Below are positions 12,187 to 24,277 of a stretch of DNA of 64,000 nt, piece by piece; position 1 is the stretch's first letter; every line of letters begins with the position of its first letter. The translations under genes and the position numbers were made by a program. This DNA comes from Cyclotella cryptica (Eukaryota; Bacillariophyta; Thalassiosirophyceae; Thalassiosirales; Thalassiosiraceae), in assembly GCA_013187285.1 (NCBI GenBank), contig JABMIG010000080.1:349553-413552 (forward strand), in the 5' to 3' direction. The notes below the pieces were generated by a model. It was not told where the DNA came from. It saw only the letters and a list, made by a program, of their open reading frames with translations, and ran no database searches.

Positions 12187-12403
12187 AGATGGTGCATTCC
12201 TATACAAAATCCATACGTACCACGCATATGCTTTTTGGTTTTTCGTACACTTCATGACAAGTTGAAATAAGGAGACATCTAAATAGCCCTAAGAAAATCT
12301 CTCCTAATATAATGTACCAAAACTATTGATTAAACAAATAATCGACATTGTGCGTTGCCGTGCTCTTATCTCTCCATTCCAATTTCACCTGACACAAAAT
12401 CGT

Positions 12404-14377
12404 CTATTGGTGATTAAGGATTATGTTGCCGACCGGTGCGCTTCCAATAGTATCCATGCCAATTTTTGCTGCTGCCATCTCCTTTGCAACAACTCTTTCA
12501 AATTCAACATTATCCAATGATGTCAGGGTAGTGCTAATCGTACCAGTCTTTGCTCCTCCTGCTTCCTGCCACTTCGGTTCTCTCTTTGCCTCCTCAAAAA
12601 CCCTCTTACATTCGCCCGCAATCAAACTAGCGTCCGGCAACTTGCCCACCTCATCTTTGATTTCCGAAATCTGGATGGACTTTTCACAGGGATTCCCTTC
12701 ATTCATTCTCGCTAATGTCTTTTTGATTTCGTTGGCTTCCACTACGAGACTGGCAGCGCTGAGCATCCCTCCAGCGAGCGGGACGAAGCGGAAGCTGTTG
12801 GCAGCCGTGGCACCTACTCGTCCCAAGAAGCGGGAATGACGACATGCAACGTTGGATCCAGTGATGTTTGTGCCGGCTGTGATGGCTTGCTTTCCTAGTT
12901 TGGTGTTGACGCCGTGTTTTTCTAAGAGAGTACGAATGTCTCGTGCAAGCATTTGTCGTTCACCATTTGTTTGTTCTTCTCCGCTATTACTCGATCCATT
13001 CTGATCGCCATCGACACGCTCCGCGTTGTTTTCTTGCTTCGTAGAGTTGCTTTCATCATACCCTAATCTCTTTGACAGTTCAAAATTCAGCACCTCTACA
13101 ATTCTCAACAAGCTCAAACACATTCCATGCAATAGCACCATCTTATCTGCCAGCATATTGGGTTCGCTCCAATACTTGACGGCAGCATAATCACCGGTAT
13201 GCGCTGCAGTGGCCCCGCCCCCGAATACGAGCGATGCGATGAGTATGGGCACTCCGGCTGCCGCTACGGGCGGAAAAAGTAAGGCACCTGCTCCTACAAT
13301 ACCGGTGATTCCCGAAACAATTCCCGATGCGTTGGCTCCTACCCCTATTTTGTTGGATTTTTCCGTGCGCGATTGCAGTCCTGTGGATATGTCGTCGGCG
13401 TACTGCGAGGTGTAGATGAGGAGTAGCTTTGCTCTATCGTAGCAGTCGATGATTTCGTTGACTCTTTCTTGACATTGTTGCATGTTGTTATTGTTGTAAT
13501 TGTTGTCGTCGTTGTCATGTTGATTTTGTTGTTGCGAGGCTTGGGCAATAACATCGACAAGGAAATCGAGTTCGAACAAAAATGCGCAGTTCTGACAAAT
13601 GTGAATATGGTGCGTGGAGAACGCATTGGAAATGTGCTTACTGCAGGTAGGATGGCCGCAGGTTAGGCAGGCGCGAGGCATTCTGCGCAAAGTAATTTTT
13701 CGTGATTTCGTTTCCAATGTACCATTGTTAGAGGACTCTATTGTTGTAGCTGTTGCGGTTGCTGTTGATTGGGCGTTTGTTTGTGGTTGATCATTTTCCA
13801 ATCTATCAGGACACGACTCGGTGGAATGCAGTTCGTGCTGAACATTGACAATGTGACTCGTTTGCTTGTCCACTTGATATGCATCGCTGTTGTCGACATG
13901 CGGATCGTGGCTGGAATCGGCCTCAAAGGAAGTGGCGGACTTGGACATGAATCTCTGTCTGAAACTTCGAATTCGGCGGCCGTCCAGCTTAACGTCTCGC
14001 AGCCTGCCGCCAAGCCCAGCCTCGGCGGCTTCCCGGACATCTTGAGGCACAGCGGCGACGGCGGCGTTCGAAGCCGCCTGCCTGACCTGGTCGCGCTGGC
14101 AAAAAGTGCACCGCTCGTGGTCCACCTTGGCCGCCTTGCAAGACGCGGAAAATTCGACTTCCAGATTGGCACGGCGCATCGCCTCCAGGGACTCGAGGGC
14201 CACGTTCAGCTCCGTTTCGAGTCGCCGCAGGGCTTCGTCCTGCTGGTTCGTGTCGTTGTTTGTCATGTTTTCACCGATGCTCCTGTCAGTCCCAACGTCG
14301 GCAGCCGCCGAGGTCGTGATTGGCTGCTGCCATTCCGCGGCGCTATTGCTGTTGTCGCTCTCATCTCCCGTCATCAT
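12404..14377 (-). CDS. unknown 657-residue protein with Cys/His cluster and ApoL-like glycine-rich hydrophobic segments
   Basis: Single exon, ATG at 14377, stop at 12404; it converges on TOP6B with 217 bp between stops. The N-terminal third is charged and predicted helical, with a CTFC pair near residue 90. A Cys/His-rich block follows at 237-264 (C237, C240, C245, H248, several H at 256-259, C261, C264), able to bind one or two zinc ions. Residues about 343-393 form a Gly/Ala-rich hydrophobic stretch (GIVSGITGIVGAGALLFPP and onward), and a second weaker one lies near 525-560. This pair recalls the membrane-inserting region of apolipoprotein L-like proteins. Asn/Gln-rich runs near 285-300 are low complexity. 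I do not recognise the family; a membrane-associated role is only inference. Length and uninterrupted frame argue for a real host gene. Confidence 0.8.
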   Translation of the reverse strand: MMTGDESDNSNSAAEWQQPITTSAAADVGTDRSIGENMTNNDTNQQDEALRRLETELNVALESLEAMRRANLEVEFSASCKAAKVDHERCTFCQRDQVRQAASNAAVAAVPQDVREAAEAGLGGRLRDVKLDGRRIRSFRQRFMSKSATSFEADSSHDPHVDNSDAYQVDKQTSHIVNVQHELHSTESCPDRLENDQPQTNAQSTATATATTIESSNNGTLETKSRKITLRRMPRACLTCGHPTCSKHISNAFSTHHIHICQNCAFLFELDFLVDVIAQASQQQNQHDNDDNNYNNNNMQQCQERVNEIIDCYDRAKLLLIYTSQYADDISTGLQSRTEKSNKIGVGANASGIVSGITGIVGAGALLFPPVAAAGVPILIASLVFGGGATAAHTGDYAAVKYWSEPNMLADKMVLLHGMCLSLLRIVEVLNFELSKRLGYDESNSTKQENNAERVDGDQNGSSNSGEEQTNGERQMLARDIRTLLEKHGVNTKLGKQAITAGTNITGSNVACRHSRFLGRVGATAANSFRFVPLAGGMLSAASLVVEANEIKKTLARMNEGNPCEKSIQISEIKDEVGKLPDASLIAGECKRVFEEAKREPKWQEAGGAKTGTISTTLTSLDNVEFERVVAKEMAAAKIGMDTIGSAPVGNIILNHQ

Positions 14378-14745
14378 GTTTCAAGCTGTTTCAAGAGGCC
14401 CCGCTCTCAGTTCAACACGTTGTTCTTGTCTCATTTCTCAAATGTTTTTTTGTTGACTTACTTCGTACTTGCCTGTGGTAGGAGTCGGGATATTTTGGCG
14501 AGCCTAAGGATTCCTCTGTAATCAATAAACCAGGAATCTTATCATAAGATATTGTACATGGGTAGATACTGGTACATACATCATACCTTGGTTTACTGTT
14601 CCCGTTTTTCCAGAAGACAAAAATATGGTACATGACGAGAGCTCACCACAACATAAAAACAACAAATATCAAATATCTCTTAGTAAATCGTGCGGGTATC
14701 TATAATTTCTAGTGGTAGGCACGGACAAAAGTCTTTCTTTTCCGG
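14378..14745. other. no gene seen; intergenic DNA before the LTR element
   Basis: A/T-rich, with stops in all frames. It holds the upstream region of the minus-strand gene starting at 14377 and the left flank of the LTR element. Confidence 0.5.
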
Positions 14746-15083
14746 TGACTAAATTACGTGGGGACGGAGGCAGTAATCCCGAGGAAAGATCCGAAAGATC
14801 CATCAGGATCTGACGGATCTTCCGGAGGATCTTTTGTTACGTAGGAATAGTCGAGCACGAAGAGAACTCTGACATATTACATAGGAATCGTCGAGCACAC
14901 GTGCGTCGCACGATTAAAATGTAGAGGTGGTGACACTGGGGACCACCATAATTTCTAAAAATACTGACCTCTGCAACCGAGTTGCATGTCGGGGCTTACT
15001 GGCCACCAGTTCTTGTTTTTAACTAGCTTAACACCATGTCCGCCCAGCTCCGCCGCCGCTCCGCCACGGCCAAATCAAATCAG
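14746..15083 (+). repeat. left LTR of the copia element
   Basis: Direct repeat of 22129-22463, beginning TGACTAAATTACG. The last shared bases are AAATCA(G). It includes short inverted motifs around GATCC/GGATC near the start and ACACGTGCGTCGCACG further in. The gag start codon at 15036 lies inside the repeat. Confidence 0.9.
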
Positions 15084-18000
15084 TTTATCAGACCCAAAGG
15101 TGTGTCGGTTGACACCGCCTCCGCCGCCCGAAGGCTGGCGTTAAGAGGAAGCGGGTTTGGCGCCTCCGACGAGGTTGCCACCGCAATTGCCGCAGGCGTG
15201 GCCAGCGAACTGGCTGATGAGTTGATGGCAGCTCTTGGGAGCCGCTTTGATACTCTCAGCGGGGAGGATGTCACTGCCATCCTCGAACTTTACGAGGCCA
15301 CACCGAGTGTGGCAGCGCCGGCCGAAGCCGAGCCCGTGCCCGAGGCACCGAGCTTGTCCGAAGGACTCGAAAAGCTCCGTCCACCCTCGCCGAATGAGGC
15401 AGGTGGAGATGAAGCTGCCGGTTCTCCGAGTGCCAGCGTACATGCTGTGCCTGAGGAGAAAGGTGCCCTCTCCTCTCCGGAGGATGACTCGTCCGTAGAT
15501 GAGTCCCCATGCGGTGATGGGCGCACCTCTCCCGACAAGCTTCCGGTCGACTCTCGTTTCCCATCCTGGCGTACCCTTGGCCGACCGCTAAGGGAAAGAG
15601 GGGCCAGCAAGAGGAAGCTGCGCCACCTCACGCGTCGCCTAAAGGGAATGTCATTCCCAGGCATTCGGAACGCCCCGCCGAGCGGGCCGGGTAGAACCCC
15701 TGGACCCACTGCCGCAGGGGCCGCACGGTACAGGAAACCAAGTTCCAGGAGCGTCACCGTGGCTGATCCGAATGACCAGCCCTCTGACAGTGACGAGGAC
15801 GACCAGGGGGGCAATGGGAACAATGGAGGTAACGATGCACCTCCCCCACCCCCTGCTCCTCCCGCTAATCCACCCGATGGTGGGAAGCGGCCGCCCGGCG
15901 GCGGAGGAGACGACCCGACGATGACGGGGAGGATGGGAGTGACGACCCCATGGAGGGCGACTCTGGACGACTCGAGTCTCGGGTCCGCCGAGTCCGACTC
16001 ACCCCCAGAGGACCCCGAAAATGCGGGGAACGGCAAGTTTTACAAGGCCCAGACCCCGAATGGGAAAGCCATGGTCAAAATGTTCCGGAGGTTCTGTGAC
16101 CTCACGGATCGTGATGCCAACGCCATCGTGGTCTACTTTGGCGTCTATAGTGAAGGCCGCCTTGCCGAATTCCACCACGACCACTGGAAGGATACTTTTA
16201 CCCAGTGGCAGAAACGTCACCCCAACAGAGACGGAACTGAGCGGGCGATGGTGTTGTCACCCCCGCAACAGGACCGCATCAAGTGTGCCGCCTGGGCCTG
16301 CCGGCATCGTAGGCGTGTTCCTTGGCCGGTCGAGTACTTCTCGGTCAAGCAACTCAGGTCCAGACACTTTGAGCCCATCCGTGCCCAGATGGAGCGCGAA
16401 GAGGAAGGGCGGGTCACGGTCAAGATGATCCCCGACCTCACGGATATTCCCAAGTGGAAAGACCGGGGACATACCTCTATGTCCAAGCACTTCCGAGATT
16501 TTGAGACCTACCTCTCTCAGCATTATGGGGTTGAGGGTTTCCCCCTGGATTGGGTGGTGCGAACGAACTTGCCCGCAATCCGCTGGAGCACGGTAGAGAC
16601 CGCGTGCACAGAGCGAAGGGAAGAAGCCTGACTTCTTTCGCTTTGAGGAGACCGACTATATATGCCGGTACTTCACAAGTATTGTCCCTCGTAACGACGA
16701 GATGCACCTTCGTCTCCCCGGTTGGACGACGGACGATAAGGTGAGGGCAGACTGGGAGAACGGAAACCGTCCCATGCGCCGAAGCGACGTCTTTCGCCGC
16801 GACGATGCCATTGTACTCCAATTGGCTCGTGTGGCCTTTGCCGACTCTCCTGGAGAGATACATTTTATCCCCAAGAGAGGCAAGACATTGCCAAGCGGTC
16901 GGCAGGCATATTTTGCTTGCAAGGGCCAATTTGTCGGCATTAACACTGCCCGCCTCGAGTGTGACCTCGCGCGAGATGTTATCCAGAAGATGCGGTATGA
17001 TGGGGAGTCACGAAGTTGGAATTGGGATAAGCACTGTTCCAAATTTCACGCGCAGATCCAAGTGATTGATGAGTGGGCCGCCGAGGGGCTGGCCACGCGC
17101 ATGTCTAACGAGGACCAAATAAGTGCTTTTCTCAAGACTATCCCCAAGGATTGCAAGAATAGCGAACTTTGATCGCTAAGGGCATTATCGAGGGTGACAG
17201 ATCACGGTTCCCCACCCTGGTTGGCAATGTCATCCCTCACCTTTCTCTGTCCATGAGGCCAAGGAGCAGTACGTCAGCTGCCAAGCGTACTATTGCCAAC
17301 ACGAGCTCCTCGCTGGACAGCTCCGACAAGCGGCGTCGGACCGGGAAGTCGTCCCGATACGACCACCGAAGTTACGTCGTAGGCGGTAAAGTGGTGGGGA
17401 CCATTGAGGGCCTTCATTACTCTGAAGAGTTATGGAAGGCCATGACCTCTGAGCAGAGGGCGAGTGCTGTCGCCGCCAAGGCCAAGAGTGCCAAGCGAAC
17501 TGCGAAGGCCACAGTACCGCAGGGTCTGGACCGTCCCGATGGGCGTCTCCGACCACCTTGAGTCGTTGGCGCGTGCGGTCAATCTCGATTCCAACCGAGA
17601 CAGCGGCGGTCATCAAGCCGTCATGCTAGCTCCCGCCGGCGCGTTCCAGCTCGCCTGAGAACGGGGAGGAGCTCGAGTCGTTCCGTGGCTCTCATCGGTC
17701 AGGATGCCCACGAGGGGCGCCGTAAACGCTGGTTCGGGCCATCTATGGGTTTGGAACTCGACAGTTCCTGTGGGACTCAGTCCGAGGGACTGGTTTGTTT
17801 GATGCTTGTCAGCACAGCCCTGGTTGGGGCGCGAAGTATGTAGCGTGAGGACCGTTAATTTATCCCGCGCTGTCGGCAGTACCGTAGCGAAATAATGTAT
17901 TAAGAGTTGAGTTAGACTCACATGCTGACACTTGTGTGGTGGGCCGACATGCCCTTGTAATCCATGAGCATCCCAACGTAGTCATGGTCAGTGGTTTTGA

Positions 18001-21000
18001 CCCTCAACCTCCTCGAAGGCTAAGGTTGTGGATGCTGCTGTCGGTATACTTGCGCGACACGGGGAACACTTGATCTTAATGATCAACCAGGCCATCTATG
18101 TGCCTGAGGTTGAACATTGCCTACTCTGTCCCATGCAATGCGGGATGAATGGTGTGGCGATTCACGAGGTCCGAAGTTCCTCACGACGAACCCCACTACC
18201 TCAACCCATTCTATCCTGATTGCCGACCCACCGATGATGCCGTACACCATCCCGCTACAACTTGAGGGTGTTGTGAGCTATTTTGAGTATGCCCTCCCTA
18301 CCTCTGCTGAGTATGAGGATGTTGATATCCCTCACTTGGAGTTGTGACGCGACCCGGCCTGGGATCCCTATGACAAGGACTTTGCTTCTCGAAGAGCCAC
18401 CTTGATTTCAGGGGACATTTAATCTCTGCTGCGACGTGATGGTCCGCCCGTATAGCTGAGATGGGGACACTTCCGGCCGATGCCGTTAGCGGCGATGAGC
18501 CCGTTGGAAACTTTGTCCAGTTTCCCTGCAGTATGATGCTGCTGATGTGACTGGCGGCGACAACTTTGGCATGGCCCTTGAGGCGACCAGCCAAGTGGTG
18601 TTGGCGAACTAACCACACCCCAGAGACTTATGGCGTCTGTGGAGTCGCTCGGGTGAGCGGCAGGGGGCGTGGACTACGTCACTCTGGCCAATCGTTGGCA
18701 GATCCCACTACACAAAGCTCAGAACACGGTCCGACAGACCACGCAGCGGTGTGCGCACGTCTTGCATCCGACGCTGTCAAGGCGTTTTAGGACAAACGAT
18801 CGGATGCTTCGCTACAGGAGGATGCCGTGCAACCTCTATAGCGACACCATGTTCTGCCCGAAGGTCCCATCAGCCCGAGGCTACGATGGCGCAGATCTTC
18901 GCGACCGACTTTGGGTGGAGCCGATGCTACCCCATGTCACGCAGGGCGAAGCCCATGAGGCCCTTGGTCTCCTCTTTGCGCGGAGGGTGTTCCCCGAAGA
19001 TGATAGTTGATGGCGCCAAAGGAGATGAGATTGGGAGAGTTTGCTCGGAAGTGCAAGGAGGCGTCCTGCCTCTTGCAGAGCACGGAGCCCTATTCTCCAT
19101 GGTCTAACTCCGCCCGGCGTGAGATTAGGGAACTCAAAGGGAGCCGCCAGGAAACTGACCAGGTCAGGGGCCCCTCGCCGGTTGTGGTGCTTTGCGCTTG
19201 AGTACGAGGCTTATGTCCGCTCGCACACTGCACATGACATCTATCGCTTAGATGGCCGGGTCCCGAGACAGTCGTCTCTGGAAACAGCAGATATTAGCCC
19301 ATTCTGTGAATTCGGCTTTTGGGATTGGGTTAAGTTTAGTGACCAAGGCGTTGCTTTTCCTGGCGACGCCCTCGTGCTTGGCAAGTACTTGGGTCCCAGC
19401 ATTGATGTGGGTCGGCTATGACCCAGCGCATCATGAAGGCAAGCGGGGAGATCGAGACCGTTCGACGGTTCGCTCCCTCACTCCCGAGGAGTGCGTCAAC
19501 GCTGCCTTACATCAAGAACAGCAGAAGTTCTTGGAGTCCATCCAGGGCAGGTGGGGTGAAGACTCGAATTAAGGACCTCGGCCCTGACTTTCTCAACCTC
19601 GTTCCTGATCCAGAGAACAATGAGCCCTGGGAAGATGACGATGGGCCGTCGTTCCCCGAAGTGGATGACGAGCTGCAGAGCGCCGAAGCATCTGGGGACT
19701 TTCTGGTGAACACTGAGGTGCTTCTCCCGTTGGGAATGGACAGGAACTTCGCCAGGGTCCTCCGCGGAGCCGCGACCCGATGGGTCATTAGTGGGTACTG
19801 CTCATGCGAACCCTGCGCTCGACACTCGTATATATGAGGTCCGGTTCCCCGATGGGCGGACTGAAGAGTTGGCAGCTAATGTCATCGCTGAGGCGGTCTA
19901 TGCCCAGTGTGATGCCGCGGCAATCAATATGTCCTGCTGGGCGCTATTGTGGATTACCGCAAGGGATCCATCCGTGGCGGTTGCCGGAACGACCAGGTTT
20001 CGGTCGTCGATGGTAAGAAGATTGTCAAAGCGCTCCACCAGAGGTTGGGAGCTGTGTTGCGAGTGGAAGGACGGTAGCACTTCTTGGCAGAAGTTGTCCG
20101 ACCTTAAAGAGTCTCACCCTCTTCAGGTTGCAGAGTTAGCATTTGCGGCGCAAATTGCCGATGAGCCTGCATTTAACTGGTGGGTGAGTTGGGTCCTAAG
20201 AAGAGGGACCGGATTGTCTCCTTGGTTAAGCCGGGCGCTCGATACCACAAGCGGACTCATAAGTATGGGATTGAACTCCCCAAGACTGTTGAGGAAGCCT
20301 ATGCCATCGATCGTGCCACCGGTACTACCTTCTGGCATGATGCGATTGAAAAGGAGATGAAAAATATGCGTGTTGCGTTTGGCGTTCTCGCAGGCGGTGT
20401 CGCGCCACCGGCAGATCATCAGTACATACGATGCCATATGATCTTTGACGTCAAAATGGAAGATTTCCGTCGCAAGGCCCGGCTCGTAGCCGGGGGACAT
20501 GTGACGAAGGCCCCAGCAACCCTCACTTATGCCAGTGTCGTGTCTCGAGAGACTGTGCGGATCGCCCTGCTGATAGCAGCGCTGAACGACATTGACATAT
20601 GGGCGCTGATGTTCTTAACGCCTACATCACCGCGCCATGCCGAGAAAATCTGGACCACTCTTGGAAAGAGTTTGGTGACGATGCGGCCGCAAAAGCCATA
20701 GTAGTCCGAGCACTGTATGGCCTCAAGTCTAGTGGTGCTGCCTTCAGGGCGCATCTGGCAGGGTGCATGCGCGAGATGGGCTATGTTTCATGCCCAGCTG
20801 ACCCTGACCTGTGGCTCAAAGAGCAAACAGATAGGAAGGGTAGGAAATACTATTCCTACATCCTCTGTTACGTTGATGATTTGCTGGTGGTCCACCATAA
20901 CCCCAAGCGCATCATGGACAGGATTAATAGCTTTCTCCCACTGAAGCCTGACTCGGTCGGCCCGCCTGAAGATGTATCTCGGGCTAAGCTTAAGAGGAAG

Positions 21001-22128
21001 ACCTTTGAGGGCGGCACTACGGCCTGGGGACTATCCCCCACCAAGTATGTTCAACAAGCTGTTAAGAATGTCGAGACATTCCTCAAGAACAATCTCGAAG
21101 GACGGTTTTCCTTGCCGAGCGGCGACAACCCGTTCCCCTGTGATTATGCCCCGAAGAGGATGTTACTCCGCTGCTTGAGCCCGGCGTGGCTACCTACTAC
21201 ATGCAGCTGATAGGAGTCCTTAGATGGATGTGTGAGCTCGGGCGGATCGACATCTGCACCGAGGTCTCCATGTTGTCTTCCTTTGCAGCGATGCCGCGCG
21301 AGGGACATCTGGAGGCGGCACTGCACGTGTTCTCCTACTTAAAGTCGAGGTCTAACTCCCGGCTCATCTTTGACCCAAAGGAGCCAAATGTGGGAGAGTC
21401 TGATTTTGTGGAGTGTGACTGGTCCGACTTTTACCGGGCGCGGAAGAGGCCCTGCCGCCTAATGCCCGAAACCCCTTGGCAAGGGTGTGACACTACGAAT
21501 GTTCGTAGACAGCGACCACGCTGGTGACAAAGTGAGCCGGCGGCTCAAGAACCGGCTTTGTCATCTTTCTCAACTATGGGATGATTGATTGGCTTTCGAA
21601 GAAGCAATCGACAGTTGAGACCTCAGTGTTCGGCGCCGAATTTTGCGCCATGAAACACGGCATTGAGAATCTGCGTGGCATTCGCTACAAGCTCCGCATG
21701 ATGGGAGTCCCCGTAAAGGGCCCCTCATACGTGTATGGTGATAACATGTCTGTTGTCACCAATGTGAGCAAGCCTGAGTCGACACTCAGGAAGAAGTCTA
21801 ACTTCGATCTGCTATCATGCAGTGCGTGAGGCCGTTGCAATGGGCGAGGCCCTTGTTGCCCACATCCCGACCAAGAAGAACCTTGCTGACCTGTTCACCA
21901 AGGTACTGTATGGTCAGGCAGCGTAGATTTCTAGTTGACCGGATGCTCTGGGATGTGTTCCCCAGCGATTGAATGTCGCGGAGTTTCGCTGGCTGGGGTG
22001 CGGCTAATGACTGACCCTTGTCTTTGAGTCTTTGTGGCATTGTTTGTGTCGGAGTGATGACTGCCCCTTTGTCTCCCTTACTAGATTTGCCAAGGTTGCC
22101 TGTCTTGTTGCCACGCATCCTTGGGGAC

Positions 22129-22463
22129 TGACTAAATTACGTGGGGGCGGAGGCAGTAATCCCCAGGAAAGATCCGAAAGATCCATCAGGATCTGGCGGA
22201 TCTTCGGAGGATCTTTGTTACGTAGGAATAGTCGAGCACGAAGAGAACTCTGACATATTACGTAGGAATCGTCGAGCACACGTGCGTCGCACGATTAAAA
22301 TGTAGAGGTGGTGACACTGGGGACCACCATAATTCTAAAAATACTGACCTCTGCAACCGAGTTGCATGTCGGGGCTTACTGGCCACCAGTTCTTGTTTTT
22401 TAACTAGCTTAACACCATGTCCGCCCAGCTCCGCCGCCGCTCCGCCACGGCCAAATCAAATCA
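22129..22463 (+). repeat. right LTR of the copia element
   Basis: Near-identical to 14746-15083, including the copy of the gag start region. It follows a short G-rich run (TTGGGGAC) that could be the polypurine tract. The Harbinger terminus starts one base after its end. Confidence 0.9.
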
Positions 22464-22679
22464 GTCCCAGAGGGCCACGTCCCCCTGGGATCCCGTGCCA
22501 TTTTTACGTACTCTTGAGTTTCGCTGTAAAAATGTAGATCCCGTGTCCCCTCCCGCCACGCAGGCTGTGAAAATCGATGTCATCCACGCAAAAAAAAACA
22601 TCGATGTCGTCGATGCAGAAAAACATCTCGTTCTTCCAATGGCCATCATCCATCAATGTCGCCCATAAAATAGTAATCA

Positions 22680-22770
22680 TAGTCCACTTCCACATGTCAC
22701 GCCACTTCCACACGCCACCACTTCCACACGCCACCACTTCCACACACCACCACTTCCACACGCCACCACA
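22680..22770 (+). repeat. 15-16 bp tandem repeat before the transposase start
   Basis: About five units of CCACTTCCACACGCCA directly upstream of the ATG at 22771. It lies in the 5' untranslated or promoter region of the transposase gene. Confidence 0.85.
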
Positions 22771-24201
22771 ATGAACAACCATTACATTCCAGCTACAGTG
22801 ACGCCCGACGAGCATGAATTTGAACTGTACCAAACATCTCTCCTCAGCCAAGTTTCAGCTGCCATATCCAGCACAGCCAACTTCTTATATTTGAACCAGG
22901 ATACCAACTATCTGGGCCGTCTTCCTGGTTCATCCAATATCCGAAGAACACGTCTTGGTATGGATGAATATATTGGACGTATGGGCAATGGTAACTTCCG
23001 TAGGAGGTACAGAATGGACAAAGAGGCTTTTTTGTTGTTGTTGGATATTGTGAGACCACATTTGCCGAGTACGGGTGAAAGTAAGACCAGTGGCGGTGTT
23101 CCAAATGGATTTATTACCCACTCAGCTCGTTTGAGCATGGCTTTGAGATACTTTGCGGGTGGAGATCCATTGGACATTGCCGAAGTACATGGGGTAAGTG
23201 ACGATGAGCCCTTCACCAGCGTTTGGTATATTGTGGATGCTATACATGCATCCTCTCAATTAGACATCAACTTTCCCGAACCGTATACTGCACAAGCTGA
23301 ATGTGTGCATGGGTTCATGTCAAAATCAAGTATCAACATAGACTGCTGTGTTGGTGCTATTGATGGCATGTTGGTTTGGATGAACAAACCAAATATTGCA
23401 GACCAAGCTAATATTGGTTTCGGACCGTCGAAGTTCTTCTGTGGTAGAAAGATGAAGTATGGGTTGAATATGATGGGAGTATGTGACTCTAGGCGGAGAT
23501 TCATATGGGTGGAAATAAATATGCCAGGATCTGCATCTGACTTTTATGCATTCGATCATTCATCTCTTAAGAAAAAGCTGGAGAGAGAGGGGTTCTTGCG
23601 TCCTGGCTACTGTCTGTTCGGTGACAATGCCTACGTCAATGCTCCGTACATGTGCACCCCTTGGAGGAATGTAAGTAGCAGGCCGAAAGATGGAATGAAC
23701 TTCTTTCATTCATCCCTCCGTATCTGCATTGAATGCGCTTTTGGTATACTGGTCCACAGATGGGGAATTATGCGCAAGCCGATGCCTGTAAATTTATCGG
23801 TGCAGAAAATATCAAGTTTGGTTCTGGCGTTGTGTAAATTGCACAACTTTTGTATTGATAATGCAAGCATAGGAGTTGCTCGTCCAGATGATGAGGATAT
23901 TCTCAACATTGCTGTCGACGGTGGCATATTTCTTCCCAGGATGGATAACAACCGTGAGTTTGTTTGGGAATGTGATTCTAATGTTTACAGCCACACAGAT
24001 TGTCTGAACGATCTGTTGGACGGTGGGGTTCACATGGACGATCACACGAGGGATCAGAGGAGACTGTACAAGGCTGACAGAGATTTGCCTTGTTTTCATA
24101 TACTGTATTACTTTGAGGAGCAGGCATTGGAGCGTCCGGCATACAGTGCGCAGAGGCTTGTGGAGGAGAGGATGGATCTGGAGGATAGAGGGGTAATGTA
24201 A
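22771..24201 (+). CDS. Harbinger transposase (DDE_Tnp_4), intact
   Basis: 476 residues, single exon. It catalyses element excision and integration. The DDE triad is visible: D198 in GAIDGM, D285 in LFGDNAYVN and E321 in CIECAFGIL. The spacing fits HARBI1/PIF proteins. The N-terminal 110 residues carry the usual helical region (RYRMDKEAFLLLLD). Downstream the conserved helix SLVLALCKLHNFCID is present. Length is typical for plant and algal PIF transposases. The stop lies 76 bp from the stop of the opposing gene. No disabling change was seen, so this copy could be active or recently so. Confidence 0.93.
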   Translation: MNNHYIPATVTPDEHEFELYQTSLLSQVSAAISSTANFLYLNQDTNYLGRLPGSSNIRRTRLGMDEYIGRMGNGNFRRRYRMDKEAFLLLLDIVRPHLPSTGESKTSGGVPNGFITHSARLSMALRYFAGGDPLDIAEVHGVSDDEPFTSVWYIVDAIHASSQLDINFPEPYTAQAECVHGFMSKSSINIDCCVGAIDGMLVWMNKPNIADQANIGFGPSKFFCGRKMKYGLNMMGVCDSRRRFIWVEINMPGSASDFYAFDHSSLKKKLEREGFLRPGYCLFGDNAYVNAPYMCTPWRNVSSRPKDGMNFFHSSLRICIECAFGILVHRWGIMRKPMPVNLSVQKISSLVLALCKLHNFCIDNASIGVARPDDEDILNIAVDGGIFLPRMDNNREFVWECDSNVYSHTDCLNDLLDGGVHMDDHTRDQRRLYKADRDLPCFHILYYFEEQALERPAYSAQRLVEERMDLEDRGVM

Positions 24202-24277
24202 TAGAAAGAATAATACAGAAATAGCTTCCTAAGCATTTTGACTTCGATATAAACATATAACTATAATTGGTATTGTA

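Larger units (their letters stand above)
14746..22463 (+). mobile_element. Ty1/copia LTR retrotransposon, broken fossil
   Basis: About 7.7 kb, plus strand, with direct LTRs of about 336 bp at both ends. A gag-like part starts at 15036 and runs to about 16.6 kb, with Pro/Gly-rich low-complexity segments. Integrase-like stretches lie at about 18-19.8 kb, reverse transcriptase at about 20.4-21.2 kb (with a YVDD box) and RNase H at about 21.5-21.9 kb. The gag-integrase-RT-RNase H order marks it as copia. The coding region is broken in many places, roughly ten or more. The two LTRs differ by only a few bases and small gaps, so the insertion is fairly young despite the damage. It is of the kind common in diatoms. 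A primer-binding-site-like stretch resembling the initiator-Met tRNA complement follows the left LTR. No clear 5-bp target duplication was seen. Confidence 0.9.

Noticed and set aside
13769-14521. 250-codon plus-strand frame
   Set aside because: It lies antisense to the 657-codon gene and lacks family features; part of it is the complement of repeats.
15290-16036. 248-codon minus-strand frame rich in Pro, Gly and Ser
   Set aside because: Complement of the low-complexity gag-like region of the copia fossil.
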